From contig CALSOU010000002.1 in the NCBI GenBank assembly GCA_943788055.1, positions 124,001 to 188,000 of the forward strand: a DNA stretch of 64,000 nucleotides, read 5' to 3'. Each line of letters starts with the position of its first letter. The first letter of the stretch is position 1. Positions 37,384 through 46,072 of this stretch are shown here, in pieces. Source of the stretch: an uncultured Saprospiraceae bacterium (GTDB lineage Bacteria; Bacteroidota; Bacteroidia; Chitinophagales; Saprospiraceae). The notes beneath the pieces were generated by a model. The model did no database searches, had not been told where the DNA came from, and saw only the letters and a program-made list of their open reading frames with translations. A program made the position numbers and the translations under genes.

Positions 37384-37745
37384 CTCCGTTTTAATTGTGC
37401 ATAACGTTCCGTTTAAAAGAAGTAGCGGTTTGAGATTACTGCCAAAACGATATTATTTATACCTATATTGTAAGCTGGCTTTTTTTCAATTCAGCTTGGT
37501 TTTCAGCATTGGCAAAGACATACTCTTTTGCGATTTTTGGTTTATGTGTTGGCTGTAGTGAATTGCAAATGTGTATGGCTTTAAGCGTTGGAAAATTTTA
37601 GCTCTTTTGGTTTTTAGAGTGTTAGAATTGAGCATTGGCAAAAATCGAAAGTGCTAAAATATGCGGCTGGAACTATGAAACGGTCTTGTATATGCGTAGA
37701 GCGACCGATAGGAAGCATTATCGCATATACGATGTTAGCAGACGT
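37384..37745. repeat. Long structured intergenic element next to the esterase pair
   Basis: About 360 bases with no ORF, bounded by TTGTGCATAACGTTCC (a repeat of 35.2 kb) and by ATACGATGTTAGCAGACG followed by T6. Near its right end GTATATGCG (37688-37696) pairs perfectly with CGCATATAC (37722-37730) around a 25-base loop. The interior is T-rich with repeated 'gcattggcaaa' words (37507 and 37633). Ends of the CATAACG...GTTAGCA type recall attC-like recombination sites but are far longer than attC. Confidence 0.5.
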
Positions 37746-37771
37746 TTTTTACAAACTTTGAAGTAATAAAA

Positions 37772-38017
37772 TCACAATTTGATGATTTTAGTAGACCTGT
37801 TTCCATTATTCGATTCAATCGTAACTGTATATAATCCAGAAGCTAATTTTGATACGTCAACTAGTTCTTTTTTAGCTGTGAGTATCAACTGACCAGAATT
37901 ATCATAAATGCTGACTTTTCTTAAAACGCTGTTTGCGTCTAGTTTAATTTCTAAGACATTATTTACCGGATTAGGATACAAACTCAATGTGCCTTCAAAA
38001 TCTAATGTACGAATTGA
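37772..38017 (-). pseudogene. Orphan T9SS C-terminal sorting domain
   Basis: An open frame of about 80 codons encodes only a type A sorting domain (LSLYPNPVNNVLEIKL ... LASGLYTVTIESNNGNRSTKIIKL). A TAA lies immediately upstream, so the enzyme or adhesin it once belonged to is gone. It probably marks the 3' end of a deleted secreted-protein gene. An expressed stand-alone domain would lack a signal peptide. Confidence 0.7.
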
Positions 38018-38097
38018 TTAACTGAAAGTTGGAATATATGATTAAACACTAGCTTAATGCTTCTGTTCTTGTTGTTACAAGCGATGTACATTATCTG

Positions 38098-38105
38098 TAC
38101 CTTTG
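38098..38105 (+). promoter_or_regulatory. Putative -7 promoter box (TACCTTTG) for the TonB receptor
   Basis: TACCTTTG fits TAnnTTTG and lies 29 bases before the receptor ATG. A TTG at 38072-38074 is 23 bases upstream, somewhat far for a -33 box. AAGG just before the ATG may act as a weak ribosome binding site. Confidence 0.5.
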
Positions 38106-38134
38106 AACGTTTCTACTAATTCCTCCTTAAGGTC

Positions 38135-40199
38135 ATGAATCACAAGCTAAAATATATACTGCTTTTCGTCAACTGCTTGGTCTGTTATGTTTCTTACGGT
38201 CAGACTGATTCTATCACATCTTTGGCATATGATCTAGAGCCAGTTTATATCCAAGCTACCAAACTTCCTAAACCCTGGGTGAAAGCGGCCACTTCTGTGT
38301 ATCAGCTACCAACAATCGTCAAAGACCAGTTGATGCAAAATAGCTTGCAAGAGTATCTTCTTCACAGTCCTAGTATTTTCACGCTCAATGCAGATAATAA
38401 AGCGCAAGATCTACGTATTTCAATTCGTGGTTTTGGGTCGCGAGCGGCATTTGGTGTGCGAGGGGTCAAGATCATCGTAGATGGAATACCTGAGACCACT
38501 ACCGACGGACAAGGTCAGCTAGACAATCTCAATCTGGGCATCATTGAGCGGATCGAAGTCCTGAACAACGGGTCTTCCGCACTCTATGGGAACGCTTCAG
38601 GTGGTGTGATCAACATATCTACGATCAACGAAAATACCTTCAAGACCAAAGATCAATTTGCACACCTTGGCTTGGGTTTTCATGCTTATGGTGGACAACA
38701 ATATCAGTTAACTACAGGCGCAAAAAAGAACAACACAAGTCTGCTTTTTCACACTAATCATCATCAAGGAGATGGTTATCGAGAACACGCATCGTTTCAA
38801 TCAATTAATTTCAATCTTCGACTGATTCACGAATGGTCCGAGTCGAGCAGATTTGAGGTAATTGCCAATTATATGAATAGACCGACGGCTGATGATCCCG
38901 GTGGCGTTGATCTTGAAACCTTTATGACTTCGCCTCGGTCGGCAAGGGATAGGAATCTTCAGTTCATAGCGGGAGAGGCAGTTTCTCAGTTTAAAGGTTC
39001 ACTACGTTACTCGGGACAAGTCTCCGATCGTGTGAACTTGGTCTCTTATGGATTCTATTCTGGAAGAGATTTTGTTGGTCGCTTACCGTTCGAAAATAGT
39101 GGAATGATCGAACTCCAACGCGATTTTTTAGGCCATGGAACAAGTTTAACGGTAGATCTTTTCGAGGGCCAAACGACTTGGAAATCATTGGTAGGATATG
39201 AAATAAGTGCTCAGTTGGACGATCGATCGAGGTTTGACAATCTAGATGGCGAACAAGGAGCTAGGGTGCTTTTTCAAGACGAACAGTTCTATAATGCTGG
39301 TTTCTGCATGATCAATGATGTTAATCGAGATAATTTTACATTCAATGCCGCACTTCGATACGATTTCAATCAGATTCAGGTGCAAGATAAGCTGCTTGAT
39401 AATGGTGATGATTCTGGTAGTATTGATTTGAATGATTTTAACTATTCTTTGGGGTTGGCTTATGAATTGGCTGGGGCCAAAAGTCTTTTTGCGACTTATT
39501 CTACTAGTTTTGAAACCCCTACTTTGAATGAATTGTCCAACAATCCAGATGGAAGTGGATTTAATCCAAATTTGCGTGCTCAATCGGCCAATCATTTTGA
39601 AATGGGTCTAAAAGGCTACTTGAAGCAACAGTCTAGCTTTCAAGTTTCGTTATTTTCGATCGCCTCGAGGGACGACCTATTGCCTTATGAAATTGAGAAA
39701 TTTGTGGGACGAACATTCTTTAGAAACGTAGGGAGTATCAATCGAACTGGGCTTGAAATGTTTCTCCGACATCCATTCACCGATCGATTTTCTGTTGCGA
39801 CCAATTGGTCGTACAATCGTTTTAGGTTTACGGAATACGAACTAGATGGCGAAAAACTATGCTGGTAATGTCTTACCTGGTTTACCGGATTTCCAAGGAT
39901 TCATTCAAGTAGATTTTACAGTACTAAAGCATTTAAAAGTGAATGTTCAAAATCAGTTTTTTGGAAAAATATTCACGTCGGACTCCAATGACACGTTTCA
40001 AAGACCAGTGTACATTTCCAATATTTCACTCAAATACAGCATTAAGAGAGCAAGGATCAGTTGGCATCCTTACATTGGTGTGAATAATATGTTTGGAACA
40101 AACTATGCTGATAATATCCGAATCAATGCCTTTGGAGCTCGATATTATGAAGCTGCAGCGCCGGTATTTCTTTATGGAGGATTGAGGCTGAAGATTTGA
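38135..40199 (+). pseudogene. TonB-dependent receptor, frameshifted near the C-terminus
   Basis: An outer-membrane receptor of about 687 residues when both frames are joined. After a signal peptide (SYGQ), a plug domain follows with YIQATKLPKP, DLRISIRGFGSRAAFGVRGVKI and YGNASGGVINIS, then the beta-barrel. Reading breaks in a five-A run (39852-39856); with four As the frame continues ELDGENYAGNVLPGLP and runs to 40199 (LYGGLRLKI). A stop follows at once in the first frame, which would remove the last barrel strands. The plug resembles iron or siderophore receptors, but no ligand can be named. The break could be a sequencing slip. No SusD partner is adjacent. Confidence 0.85.
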
Positions 40200-40269
40200 G
40201 ACAACGTAGATTTATAAGTCAACCTCGCCTTTTGGGCGAAAGCCCTACCCTGCTAGAGAAAAAATTGCT

Positions 40270-40698
40270 CTAAGCTCTGACAACGATCGAACGGACCAAT
40301 TTATCGTGAATAGCTCGAGATTGCTCGTCGAAATTGATCGTCACCAGTGATAGTACACCTAGAATCAGCTTTACAATGTATCTTAGAATAGAGCGAAAAA
40401 GTCCGATACTTCTCAGAGCTACATTCTCCTCCGTTTTCTGCTCGACCACTCTGATACCAATAAATCGCTGACCTATTGTCTGCGAAAATGAGACCATGAT
40501 GGGTTCATAAAGAAATACCAAAACAAAAAGTATACCTTTGACGACTCCAGATTCTATTCCAAAAAAACTCAATGCATAATAAGCCGTAAACATTAGTCCG
40601 ACAAGTACAACTGAATCGATTAATGCGGACTTAATTCGATCTGCTATTATTGGCGTATTGTGGAATATCACTTTAGGTTCAAAACTCGCTTCAGTCAT
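40270..40698 (-). CDS. RDD family membrane protein
   Basis: A 142-residue inner-membrane protein with three hydrophobic segments. The Arg-Asp and paired-Asp positions of the RDD family are seen as ADRIKSALIDSVVL (R22, D28) and the TIGQRFIGIRVV loop. RDD proteins are small membrane proteins often near transporters or metabolic enzymes. Some behave as Na+/H+ exchangers, most are uncharacterised. It stands alone between the TonB receptor and pnp; no terminator is evident for it. Confidence 0.85.
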   Translation of the reverse strand: MTEASFEPKVIFHNTPIIADRIKSALIDSVVLVGLMFTAYYALSFFGIESGVVKGILFVLVFLYEPIMVSFSQTIGQRFIGIRVVEQKTEENVALRSIGLFRSILRYIVKLILGVLSLVTINFDEQSRAIHDKLVRSIVVRA

Positions 40699-40903
40699 CG
40701 TTTATGTGTTTTATCTATTGATCCACAATCCCTTACATTAAGCTTGCGATTGCTATAAATTTACAATATATAAAGCATAATTCAGGAGTATAATTTCCAT
40801 TGCAAGGAATATATCGGCGAAAATGGGCGAAAATCTGACGAACTACTGATAAGCCTATGATGAAAACTACAGTGTATATCTGCACTTGTAACTGGAATAC
40901 AAC

Positions 40904-40937
40904 AAAAAATCCCAAGCCTTATACAAGACTTGGGATT
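40904..40937 (-). terminator. Rho-independent terminator of pnp
   Basis: AATCCCAAG (40908-40916) pairs with CTTGGGATT (40929-40937) over a 12-base loop. On the minus strand the stem is followed by TTTTTTG, giving a classical terminator about 30 bases past the pnp stop. Confidence 0.85.
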
Positions 40938-40968
40938 TATTTTGTATCAAAAAGACTTAGAATGAATT

Positions 40969-43098
40969 CTAATCTCTCTTTGGTTTTTCCAATAATACTT
41001 TAGCAGATAATCTGAATTTCTTCGTCTTAGGATCAATTCCGATAAGCTTAACTTTCACAGAATCACCTTCTTTGAAAACTTTACTTACGTCATTAACTCT
41101 TTCATGCGAAATTTCAGAAACATGCAGAAGTCCGCTTTGACCTGAGAAATCAACGAATACACCATAGGGCATAACAGAAGCTACTTTTGCATCATATACA
41201 TTTCCAACTTCAGGAACGTGTGTAATCTGCTCGATTTTAGCTACTGCTGCATCGATGTTCGCTTTATTGCTACTGCTGATCTTCACAACTCCTTCGTTAC
41301 CCACTTCTTCTATCGTAATCGTAGTCTGAGTAACTTCTTGAAGCTCTTGAATCACTTTTCCACCTGAACCAATTACTGCTCCGATGAAGCTCTTATCAAT
41401 TCTCATCTCAGTGATACGTGGTGCATGATCTTTAAGATCTGCAGCTGGTGCGCTAATCGTCTTAGCCATTTCTCCCAAAATATGAAGTCTTCCTTCTTTA
41501 GCTTGACTTAAAGCCTTCTCTAAAGTTTCGTAAGGAAGTCCGTCAATTTTGATATCCATTTGACATCCAGTGATACCTTTTTCAGTACCTGTCACTTTGA
41601 AATCCATATCTCCTAAAGCATCCTCATCTCCAAGGATATCAGATAATACTGCAATTCGATCACCATCAGCGATCATTCCCATTGCAATACCTGAAACTGG
41701 TGCCTTGATTTTAATACCACCATCCATCAATGCCATAGAACCAGAACAAACCGTTGCCATTGACGATGAACCATTTGATTCAAGTACATCAGCAACAAGT
41801 CGGATAGTATATGCATTTTCATCAGGCAATACTTGTCTCAAAGAACGTGCAGCCAAAGCAGCATGTCCTACCTCACGTCGTCCAGGACCACGCATTGGCT
41901 TGATTTCACCAACAGATAAAGCTGGGAAATTGTAGTGAAGTATAAATTTCTCAAAGTAGTGAGCTAGAGCCGTGTCAATCATTTGCTCATCAAGTTTAGT
42001 ACCTAATGTTAATGTCGTCAAAGCTTGAGTCTCACCTCTTGTAAAGATCGCTGATCCGTGTGGAGAAGGCAAGTAGCCTATTTCCGTCCAGATTGGTCTT
42101 ACTTGATCCAAAGGACGTCCATCAAGACGTACACCTTCTGATAAGACCATTTCACGAATGATATCTTTCTTAAGTTTTCCGAATGCTAGATTTGCATCTT
42201 CACCATGCTCTTCCAACCACTCTTCACCTTTCTCTTCTAGTTCAGTTTTAAGATTCTCTTGAATCTCAGAGAACTGCTCTTTTCTTGATTTTTTATCTAA
42301 AGCACCTTTTGCTACTTTGTAGATTGCATCTCCAGTCATTGACTTTACAAGTTCAAGTACTTCTGGATTGATTTCGTGTTCAACGAATTCACGCTTGATT
42401 AAAGCTTTATCACCTACTTTCTGAGCAAGTGCATTCTGAGCTTCGATTTGAGTCTTGATTGCATCGTGTCCGATTTTGATTGCTTCAACCAATTCGCTTT
42501 CCATGCACTCTTTAGCCTCTCCCTCTACCATCATCACATTATCCATCGTCGCCGCAACGATAATTTCCAATGTTGCTTCTGCTAATTCTGATTTTTTAGG
42601 ATTGATCTGATATGTACCACCAATCTTAGCAACTCGCACTTCCGAAAGTGACTCTTGGAATGGAATATCACTTACAGCTAGTGCCGCACTTGCTGCCAAT
42701 GCTGCATAAGCATCAGGCATTACGTCTTCCTCAGCAGAAATCAAGTTAATGATTACTTGAGTTTCGTGCATATAGCCATTTGGAAATAGAGGACGAATCG
42801 CTCTATCTACTAATCTTGAAGTCAAAATTTCATAATCTGAAAGTCTTGCTTCTCTCTTAAAAAAGTTACCAGGAATACGACCAGCAGCCGCAAATTTCTC
42901 TTGATAATCTACTGATAAAGGAAAGAAAGATTGACCTTCTTTCGCTTTCGTTGCAGAAACTACAGATGCAAATAACATCGTATTTCCCACTCTTACTACT
43001 ACTGACCCGTGAGCCTGTGTAGCTAGTTTACCCGTTTCAATGATCACTTCTTGTCCGTTGGGTAAATTGAACGAACTAGTGATTGGAATTTGTCCCAT
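40969..43098 (-). CDS. pnp: Polyribonucleotide nucleotidyltransferase (PNPase)
   Basis: A full-length 709-residue PNPase: two RNase PH-like core domains (GEIKPMRGPGRREVGHAALAARSL in the second), the helical linker, a KH domain (FIGAVIGSGGKVIQELQ) and a C-terminal S1 domain (VASVMPYGVFVDFSGQSGLLHVSE). It degrades RNA 3' to 5' with phosphate in the cytoplasm. It lies downstream of rpsO on the same strand, a conserved order, with a hairpin terminator or attenuator between them and a second stem-loop in the leader that may serve autoregulation. Confidence 0.97.
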   Translation of the reverse strand: MGQIPITSSFNLPNGQEVIIETGKLATQAHGSVVVRVGNTMLFASVVSATKAKEGQSFFPLSVDYQEKFAAAGRIPGNFFKREARLSDYEILTSRLVDRAIRPLFPNGYMHETQVIINLISAEEDVMPDAYAALAASAALAVSDIPFQESLSEVRVAKIGGTYQINPKKSELAEATLEIIVAATMDNVMMVEGEAKECMESELVEAIKIGHDAIKTQIEAQNALAQKVGDKALIKREFVEHEINPEVLELVKSMTGDAIYKVAKGALDKKSRKEQFSEIQENLKTELEEKGEEWLEEHGEDANLAFGKLKKDIIREMVLSEGVRLDGRPLDQVRPIWTEIGYLPSPHGSAIFTRGETQALTTLTLGTKLDEQMIDTALAHYFEKFILHYNFPALSVGEIKPMRGPGRREVGHAALAARSLRQVLPDENAYTIRLVADVLESNGSSSMATVCSGSMALMDGGIKIKAPVSGIAMGMIADGDRIAVLSDILGDEDALGDMDFKVTGTEKGITGCQMDIKIDGLPYETLEKALSQAKEGRLHILGEMAKTISAPAADLKDHAPRITEMRIDKSFIGAVIGSGGKVIQELQEVTQTTITIEEVGNEGVVKISSSNKANIDAAVAKIEQITHVPEVGNVYDAKVASVMPYGVFVDFSGQSGLLHVSEISHERVNDVSKVFKEGDSVKVKLIGIDPKTKKFRLSAKVLLEKPKRD

Positions 43099-43148
43099 AA
43101 AAATTTATATATCTGTTTAAAAAAATAGATGGAGAAAACCGCTTACAT

Positions 43149-43174
43149 GAATCAATTTTGGGTATAATTGATTC
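43149..43174 (-). promoter_or_regulatory. Stem-loop in the pnp leader
   Basis: GAATCAATT (43149-43157) pairs perfectly with AATTGATTC (43166-43174) over an eight-base loop, about 50 bases before the pnp start. No U-run follows, so it is not a terminator. In E. coli a stem-loop in this leader is cut by RNase III for autoregulation; a similar role here is inference. Confidence 0.5.
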
Positions 43175-43191
43175 GCTCCATCCAAGACCGC

Positions 43192-43223
43192 TAAAAAGAA
43201 AGGGGAACCGTAATGGCACCCCT
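43192..43223 (-). terminator. Terminator or attenuator between rpsO and pnp
   Basis: On the minus strand AGGGG..CC attac GG..CCCCT forms a hairpin with a two-base internal mismatch, followed by TTCTTTTTAG. It lies about 20 bases after the rpsO stop and would end rpsO transcripts or reduce read-through into pnp. Confidence 0.7.
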
Positions 43224-43244
43224 CTCGTAAATTAAAATTTCTTA

Positions 43245-43520
43245 TTATTTCCGTATTCCCAACTTGGCGATAAGGTCACGATATTTGTTAATATCTTTAC
43301 TTGCCAAATAAGCTAAAAGTTTTCTTCTTTTACCAACTAGTGACAAAAGTGTTCTTCTACAAGAGTGATCTTTCTTGTTTGCTCGAAGGTGCTCGGATAA
43401 ACCGTTGATTCTGTAAGTAAAAAGAGCGATCTGCCCTTCTGCAGAACCTGAATTGTTAGCATTTCCCCCGTACTCGGCGAAAATTTCTTGCTTTTTTTCT
43501 TTTGTTAAATAAACTGCCAT
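43245..43520 (-). CDS. rpsO: 30S ribosomal protein S15
   Basis: A 91-residue S15, near the usual 89. The conserved blocks [44 protein letters not shown] are complete. S15 binds 16S rRNA helix junctions early in 30S assembly and in some bacteria represses its own mRNA. It precedes pnp as in many bacteria. TACTTTTG on the minus strand (CAAAAGTA at 43570-43577) is a good -7 promoter box. Confidence 0.97.
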   Translation of the reverse strand: MAVYLTKEKKQEIFAEYGGNANNSGSAEGQIALFTYRINGLSEHLRANKKDHSCRRTLLSLVGKRRKLLAYLASKDINKYRDLIAKLGIRK

Positions 43521-43569
43521 TGTTTTTACATTTTACCATTAGTGATACTACAATCATTTATAGCGACCA

Positions 43570-43577
43570 CAAAAGTA
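43570..43577 (-). promoter_or_regulatory. Putative rpsO -7 promoter box (TACTTTTG)
   Basis: On the minus strand TACTTTTG fits TAnnTTTG, 50 bases before the rpsO ATG. No strong -33 TTG is seen. Confidence 0.55.
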
Positions 43578-43909
43578 GTAAAATTAATTGAATCACTTAG
43601 CTTTTATTTTTCTTAATAATAGTATGATTCAAAGTTTTCAGATCTCAGCACAAGCTACAAATCATAATGGCGCTTCTCTAGGATACCTAGGTTAATGGTA
43701 TGTTTTAGATCTCGATACAAAGTCAATCCTAGTATATCTAGATTTAATCATTTTGGTGCTGATAGTCCTACTCCCAGCAATCATATGTTTCATGTTAGAA
43801 ACAGATGAGTCTACGTAAACTCCAAAAACCAATTGTTTGCATCGAAGAATTAAGAATTTAGATCAATTTGCAAGGAATTTTACAGCATATTTGTTAAAAA
43901 CTACTATCC
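43578..43909. other. Intergenic region, no supported gene
   Basis: Between divergent rpsO and the DinB gene. A plus-strand frame near 43720-43815 encodes a hydrophobic stretch (YLDLIILVLIVLLPAIICFML) but has no start and is preceded by TAA. It might be a remnant of a 40-aa membrane protein. Confidence 0.35.
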
Positions 43910-44374
43910 ATGTTAGACACTGACTTTAGAATACTACAAATCACAAGAGAAAACATTCAGAAACTCATATCCACCTTTACGCTGGAGCAATTAAATATAA
44001 TTCCTCCTAAAATGAATAATAACCTGATTTGGAATCTCGGTCACGTGATTGTTACGCAGCAAATTCTATGTTATAAACTCAGTGGTCTCCCGATTCATCT
44101 CGATAGCACGTTTATCGAGAAATACAAAAAAGGGACTCGGCCAAACCCAGATCAAGCGATTTCCCAAAAGGAGATCGACCTTCTTCTGGAATCTCTTCAA
44201 TCCACACAGGATCAACTCAAAAGTGACTATGCAAACGGAGTATTTCAAAGTTACGAAACCTACACTACCAGTTACAACATGACACTCACATCAATTGAAG
44301 ATGCCATACGATTCAATAATGTTCATGAAGCAATGCATCTGGGAACTTGCTTGGCATTGAAAAACCTCCTTTAA
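43910..44374 (+). CDS. DinB family protein
   Basis: A 154-residue four-helix-bundle protein of the DinB/YfiT superfamily. The metal-site histidines appear as WNLGHVIVTQQ (about H47) and HEAMHLGTCLAL near the C-terminus, the usual three-His layout. Relatives act as metal-dependent thiol (bacillithiol or mycothiol) transferases or have no known reaction. Cytoplasmic. No neighbour clarifies its partner thiol. Confidence 0.85.
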   Translation: MLDTDFRILQITRENIQKLISTFTLEQLNIIPPKMNNNLIWNLGHVIVTQQILCYKLSGLPIHLDSTFIEKYKKGTRPNPDQAISQKEIDLLLESLQSTQDQLKSDYANGVFQSYETYTTSYNMTLTSIEDAIRFNNVHEAMHLGTCLALKNLL

Positions 44375-44545
44375 GGTTTATAACAAAGCTGTTGTTCTCA
44401 ATAAACAATCATGGATGGTCTCAAGATCGCTGCTAAGATTTTCATTATATGCTAGAACATTTCTCAAAATGAAGGTTCGAAAGAAGAGTCGACATGCGGA
44501 TCGTAAATAAACAAAAATGCTCTACCTTCGCAGCAAAAAACAAGA

Positions 44546-45319
44546 ATGGATAAGCGATTAGTTGCCTTCAATAGGCTTCTTGACATTATGGACGACCTGC
44601 GGGCCAAGTGTCCATGGGATATGAAGCAAACCTTTGAAAGCCTTCGTAACTTATCTATTGAAGAGGTGTACGAACTTGCTGATGCTATTCTTGAGCAAGA
44701 TGTACAAGGTATCAAGGAAGAAGTGGGAGACTTGATGCTCCATATGGTTTTTTATGCAAAAATTGCTTCAGAAACAGACGAGTGGGACATTGCTGATGCA
44801 TTAAATGAAGTATGCGACAAACTGGTACACAGACATCCACATATTTACGGAGACGTAGAAGTTGCTGATGAAGCCGAAGTCAAGAAAAACTGGGAACAGT
44901 TAAAGCTTCAAGAAGGTAAGAAATCAGTATTGTCAGGTGTTCCAAATAGCCTTCCTGCAATGGTCAAAGCCTACAGAATGCAGGAGAAAACGGCTCAAGT
45001 TGGCTTTGAGTGGGATAAATTGGAAGAGGTATGGTTAAAAGTTCAAGAAGAAATTACGGAACTCAACGAAGCGATTGAAACGAAGTCTCAAGCAGATATC
45101 GAGGAAGAATTTGGAGATGTTCTATTCTCCTTAATCAACTATGCTCGATTCATCAATGTAGATCCTGAGACTGCGCTTGAAAAAATAAATAAGAAATTTA
45201 AATTCCGTTTTGAACATATCGAGGCTGAAGCAAAGAAGCCTCTAAAAGATATGACGCTAGAAGAAATGGATGTTTTATGGAACGACGCCAAGAATATCGA
45301 TAAACATGCTGGCAGATAG
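44546..45319 (+). CDS. mazG: Nucleoside triphosphate pyrophosphohydrolase MazG
   Basis: A 257-residue double-domain MazG. Each half shows the EExxE...ExxD metal-binding helices: SIEEVYELADAIL...IKEEVGDLMLHMVFYA in the first and EITELNEAI...EEEFGDVLFSLINYAR in the second. The CPWDMKQTFESLRN start is diagnostic. MazG hydrolyses NTPs to NMP and pyrophosphate, cleaning aberrant nucleotides and lowering ppGpp. TACCTTCG at 44523-44530 may be a weak -7 box. Confidence 0.95.
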   Translation: MDKRLVAFNRLLDIMDDLRAKCPWDMKQTFESLRNLSIEEVYELADAILEQDVQGIKEEVGDLMLHMVFYAKIASETDEWDIADALNEVCDKLVHRHPHIYGDVEVADEAEVKKNWEQLKLQEGKKSVLSGVPNSLPAMVKAYRMQEKTAQVGFEWDKLEEVWLKVQEEITELNEAIETKSQADIEEEFGDVLFSLINYARFINVDPETALEKINKKFKFRFEHIEAEAKKPLKDMTLEEMDVLWNDAKNIDKHAGR

Positions 45320-45386
45320 AACTAGAATACAGTTCAGTACGTTATAAATATATAGTAAATCAGCTAGTGGAACCTTTAACATTTAC

Positions 45387-45394
45387 TAACTTTG
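45387..45394 (+). promoter_or_regulatory. Putative -7 promoter box (TAACTTTG)
   Basis: TAACTTTG fits TAnnTTTG and lies 28 bases before the ATG of the NqrM-like gene. No clear -33 element. Confidence 0.5.
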
Positions 45395-45422
45395 CCTTTT
45401 AGCTTAACAAGAAATCGTACAG

Positions 45423-45662
45423 ATGTCATTTGTCTATATTTTCGCAATCATTTTTGGAACATTCGCAATCAGTTTTGCCTTGATCAATATTCGTCACATT
45501 TTCACTGGAAACGAGTTTAGAGGTACATGCTCTAGCAATAACCCAATGGTAAAGGATAAGTTTGGAAATTGCAATGTCTGTGGAAAAGGTCCAGATGAAA
45601 TCTGTGAAAACCCAGAAGAAAACCGACGAGATTCGAGTCTCCCTTCTATCGGAACAGCCTAA
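45423..45662 (+). CDS. Small membrane protein with Cys cluster, NqrM-like
   Basis: A 79-residue protein with one N-terminal membrane helix (VYIFAIIFGTFAISFALI) and a cytoplasmic or periplasmic Cys cluster FRGTCSS...GNCNVCGKGPDEIC. The order helix, (K/R)GTCxx, CxxCG, C matches NqrM (DUF539), which helps insert iron into the Na+-translocating NADH:quinone reductase. No nqr genes lie in the window, so the link is by pattern only. Confidence 0.65.
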   Translation: MSFVYIFAIIFGTFAISFALINIRHIFTGNEFRGTCSSNNPMVKDKFGNCNVCGKGPDEICENPEENRRDSSLPSIGTA

Positions 45663-45724
45663 GCTGATTCAGTCTAATCTTGGTCTACATATTCTTAAAA
45701 CGGGAGGTATACTTTTTGGGTTTA

Positions 45725-45904
45725 CTAAAAATTTCTGACAAGCTTGTCGAAATTTACTGCGATAATTCCTGCAACGATCAAAGCCCCTCCAATTCCTAAT
45801 ACTAGCATGCAATTAGTAGATTTAATTGTAGTGAATAATTTAGCGACACCGTAAATGTAACAAATTGTAAGGTTCCAACAAAAGCTTATTTGACTTATTA
45901 TCAT
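45725..45904 (-). CDS. Possible small membrane protein, 59 aa
   Basis: Just below the length cut-off of the ORF track, the minus strand encodes MIISQISFCWNLT... followed by one membrane helix (MLVLGIGGALIVAGIIAV) and a short tail NFDKLVRNF. The internal Met-33 could be the real start, giving a 27-residue single-helix peptide. The C-terminal helix looks coding; the N-terminal part less so. No family recognised. Confidence 0.4.
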   Translation of the reverse strand: MIISQISFCWNLTICYIYGVAKLFTTIKSTNCMLVLGIGGALIVAGIIAVNFDKLVRNF

Positions 45905-46072
45905 ATTATTTTATTTTATTATATGTAAACGGTATTTTTAGCTGATTTTGCAGTATACATTAGCTATTAAAATATATCAAATAGTTTGTCCGAGTGACTT
46001 GTAATTTCATTTTGAAGTCATTCAAAAACTTCTATAATAAATGTCAATTGGCAATCACTTATATTTGAACTA

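Noticed and set aside
35196-37418. Canonical integron attC sites
   Set aside because: One border has RYYYAAC but the partner core GTTRRRY and the right spacing are missing, and no integrase gene is present.
46060-46067. TATATTTG as a firm promoter for the cyclodeaminase-family gene
   Set aside because: Only five bases separate it from the GTG, and no -33 box is seen; kept as a remark only.
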